A stretch of 6,008 bases of DNA from Candidatus Aenigmatarchaeota archaeon. GTDB lineage: Archaea > Aenigmatarchaeota > Aenigmatarchaeia > GW2011-AR5. Every line of letters starts with the position of its first letter. Position 1 is the stretch's first letter. The notes beneath the pieces were generated by a model that ran no database searches, had not been told where the DNA came from, and saw only the letters and a list, made by a program, of their open reading frames with translations. Location of the stretch: contig JAGVVX010000024.1 of the NCBI GenBank assembly GCA_018304565.1, positions 1 through 6,008 of the forward strand. The letters run 5' to 3'. The translations under genes were made by a program, and so were the position numbers. Shown one piece after another: positions 4,803-6,008 of the stretch.

Positions 4803-5801
4803 ATGAATCTAAAAAAAGCCAGAAAAAATATATTGAAAAGATCCAGCAGGCTGGAAGGTTTACATATCAAAGGATATGATTTCTCTAAAAAATTCAACAT
4901 GGAGCAATTCCTTAATTCTTACAAGGCCACAGGCTTCCAGGCAACGCAGCTGCGGCTGGCAATAGATATCATCAAGGAAATGAAAAGAGAGAAAGCGACT
5001 GTATTTCTTGGCTGCACGTCAAATATGGTGTCTTCGGGACTTAGGGAGATTATAGCTTATTTGGCAAGGAAAAGGCTTGTTGATGTTCTTGTCACTACAG
5101 CCGGCGGCGTTGAGGAGGATGTGATAAAAACCTTGAAGCCGTTCTTGCTCGGCAGCTTTCATGCGGATGACAAGCAATTGCGCAAGCATGGAATAAACCG
5201 CATAGGCAACATCTTTGTGCCAAATGACAGATACATCGCATTCGAGAAACTCATGATGCCTTTCCTTCAAAAGACGCATGAAAAACAAGCTGCAGAAAAC
5301 AAAATAACGACTGCATCAGAATTCATCTTTAATCTTGGCAAAGAAGTGAAGGGCAAGGACAGCATACTATACTGGGCTACAAGGAATAAAATCCCCGTTT
5401 TTTGCCCGGCCCTGACTGACGGAAGCATAGGCGACATGCTTTACTTCTTCATGAATTCGCACCCGGATTTCAAGCTGGACATAGCTTCAGATATCGTCAA
5501 AATAACAGAAATCGCAATGAACTCGAAGAAGACAGGCGCCATAATTCTCGGCGGAGGCCTGGCAAAGCACCATGTGATGAACGCCAATCTGTTCAGAGGC
5601 GGCGCTGACTACGCTGTCTACATTTCCACAGGCAGCGAGTACGACGGATCAGTGGCGGGCGCAAGACCCAGCGAAGCCGTATCGTGGGGCAAGAAGAACC
5701 TTTCAGGCCGCAGCGTCCACGTCGAAGGCGACGCGACGATTATATTTCCGCTGGTTGTGGCGGGGTTTTTAAATAAAAATTTACCTCCCACTCTTTATTG
5801 A
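4803..5801 (+). CDS. dys: Deoxyhypusine synthase
   Basis: This enzyme uses NAD+ to move the aminobutyl group of spermidine onto one lysine of translation factor aIF5A, the first step of hypusine formation. The 332-residue protein is of usual archaeal length and shows the family blocks in order. They are GYDF (24-27), SYKATGFQATQLRLAI (39-54), the NAD-binding TSNMVSSGL (72-80), VTTAGGVEEDVIK (97-109), HGINRIGNIFVPNDRY (129-144), CPALTDGSIGDMLYFF (201-216) and GAIILGGGLAKHHVMNANL (245-263). AVYISTGSEYDGSVAGARP (271-289) follows. The catalytic lysine that forms the enzyme-substrate intermediate is Lys297 in EAVSWGK (291-297), matching Lys329 of the human enzyme. The start at 4803 is preceded by a weak AGGT. 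aIF5A itself is not in the window. The last nine residues after the usual hydrophobic end (VVAGFL) are extra and come from sequence that overlaps the opposite-strand GTPase gene by 21 bp. All key residues are present, so it should be active. Confidence 0.96.
   Translation: MNLKKARKNILKRSSRLEGLHIKGYDFSKKFNMEQFLNSYKATGFQATQLRLAIDIIKEMKREKATVFLGCTSNMVSSGLREIIAYLARKRLVDVLVTTAGGVEEDVIKTLKPFLLGSFHADDKQLRKHGINRIGNIFVPNDRYIAFEKLMMPFLQKTHEKQAAENKITTASEFIFNLGKEVKGKDSILYWATRNKIPVFCPALTDGSIGDMLYFFMNSHPDFKLDIASDIVKITEIAMNSKKTGAIILGGGLAKHHVMNANLFRGGADYAVYISTGSEYDGSVAGARPSEAVSWGKKNLSGRSVHVEGDATIIFPLVVAGFLNKNLPPTLY
5771..5780 (-). terminator. T-rich tract after the GTPase stop codon
   Basis: On the minus strand ATTTTTATTT follows directly on the stop codon of the GTPase gene. 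It is a typical archaeal termination tract, yet it lies within the last codons of dys on the other strand (FLNKNL), so the two genes share this DNA. Confidence 0.5.
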
Positions 5802-6008
5802 TATTATGTCGCCGTTCTTGAGCTTGTAGTCTGACGCGACAGCTTTTTTTGTCCTCGCGTCTACTGCAGAAATGAATTTCTTTCCGATGTCTTCATGAAC
5901 TTTGTATGCAAGATCAAGCGCCGTTGAGCCGTTTCTTAGTAGCAAGGCGTCTGGTAGAACATCACCCTGCTTATTTGAAAATTTGTGCTCGTTCTCGACT
6001 GGGTAGAC
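5781..6008 (-). CDS. YchF/Ygr210-like GTPase, C-terminal TGS domain (partial)
   Basis: Only the last 75 codons and the stop are present; the gene continues past the right edge. The translation starts VYPVENEHKFSNKQG, then VLPDALLLRNGSTALDLAYKVHEDIG, then FISAVDARTKKAVASDYKLKNGDIISIKSGR and stop (segments given in order, with a few residues omitted between them). This is a full TGS domain, the ubiquitin-like fold found at the C-terminus of the Obg-family GTPases. The blocks LPDAxLxxxGSTAxDLAYKxHxDIG, AVDARTKK and LKNGDIISI are the pattern of the archaeal/eukaryotic YchF- and Ygr210-like members rather than of DRG or Obg proper. Such proteins associate with ribosomes and probably act in translation control. 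The GTP-binding domain lies outside the window, so its nucleotide preference cannot be checked. The gene converges with dys and its 3' end overlaps the 3' end of dys by 21 bp. Confidence 0.85.
   Translation of the reverse strand, partial: VYPVENEHKFSNKQGDVLPDALLLRNGSTALDLAYKVHEDIGKKFISAVDARTKKAVASDYKLKNGDIISIKSGR
5844..5850 (+). terminator. Possible T7 terminator for dys inside the opposite gene
   Basis: A run of seven T on the + strand lies about 43 bases after the dys stop codon, within the antisense of the GTPase gene (its Lys-Lys codons, AAAAAA). It is the first strong T-tract that a dys transcript meets, so the dys mRNA may end here, with a tail complementary to the GTPase mRNA. Confidence 0.3.

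Overview
The window looks archaeal. It carries deoxyhypusine synthase, an enzyme of archaea and eukaryotes. It also carries an archaeal-style arginyl-tRNA synthetase and the TGS-domain tail of an archaeal/eukaryotic YchF/Ygr210-like GTPase. Several genes are preceded by TATA-box promoters at the spacing archaea use, some with little or no 5' leader. Genes are compact, base composition is moderately AT-rich, and many proteins are small and unassigned. This would fit a DPANN-type or similar uncultivated archaeon, but that lineage call is inference. I see no mobile element, CRISPR array, tRNA or rRNA.

Left part (1-639): a TATA-box promoter drives two tiny genes on the + strand. One encodes an 83-residue protein with two membrane segments. 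The other encodes a 75-residue soluble, probably beta-rich protein. Each has a clear Shine-Dalgarno site, and they are 21 bp apart.

Middle-left (640-2296, - strand): a 446-residue coiled-coil protein is followed by a 91-residue unknown. The coiled-coil protein holds two gapless tandem repeats of 105 residues (exactly 15 heptads) plus a partial third, and ends in a strongly basic tail. Divergent from it is a 168-residue SAM-dependent methyltransferase (2419-2925, +).

Right part (2926-6008): argS (- strand) and dys (+ strand) diverge from a 124-bp spacer. A perfect 9-bp inverted repeat in that spacer brackets the argS TATA box, like a repressor operator. dys converges on, and overlaps by 21 bp, the 3' end of the GTPase gene, which runs off the right edge.

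Functionally the right half is about translation: charging tRNA-Arg, hypusination of aIF5A, and a ribosome-associated type of GTPase. The left half is a set of small or structural proteins of unknown role. The most unusual item is the coiled-coil repeat protein. The most testable regulatory signal is the argS palindrome. I found no evidence for a defence system or other large novel system.
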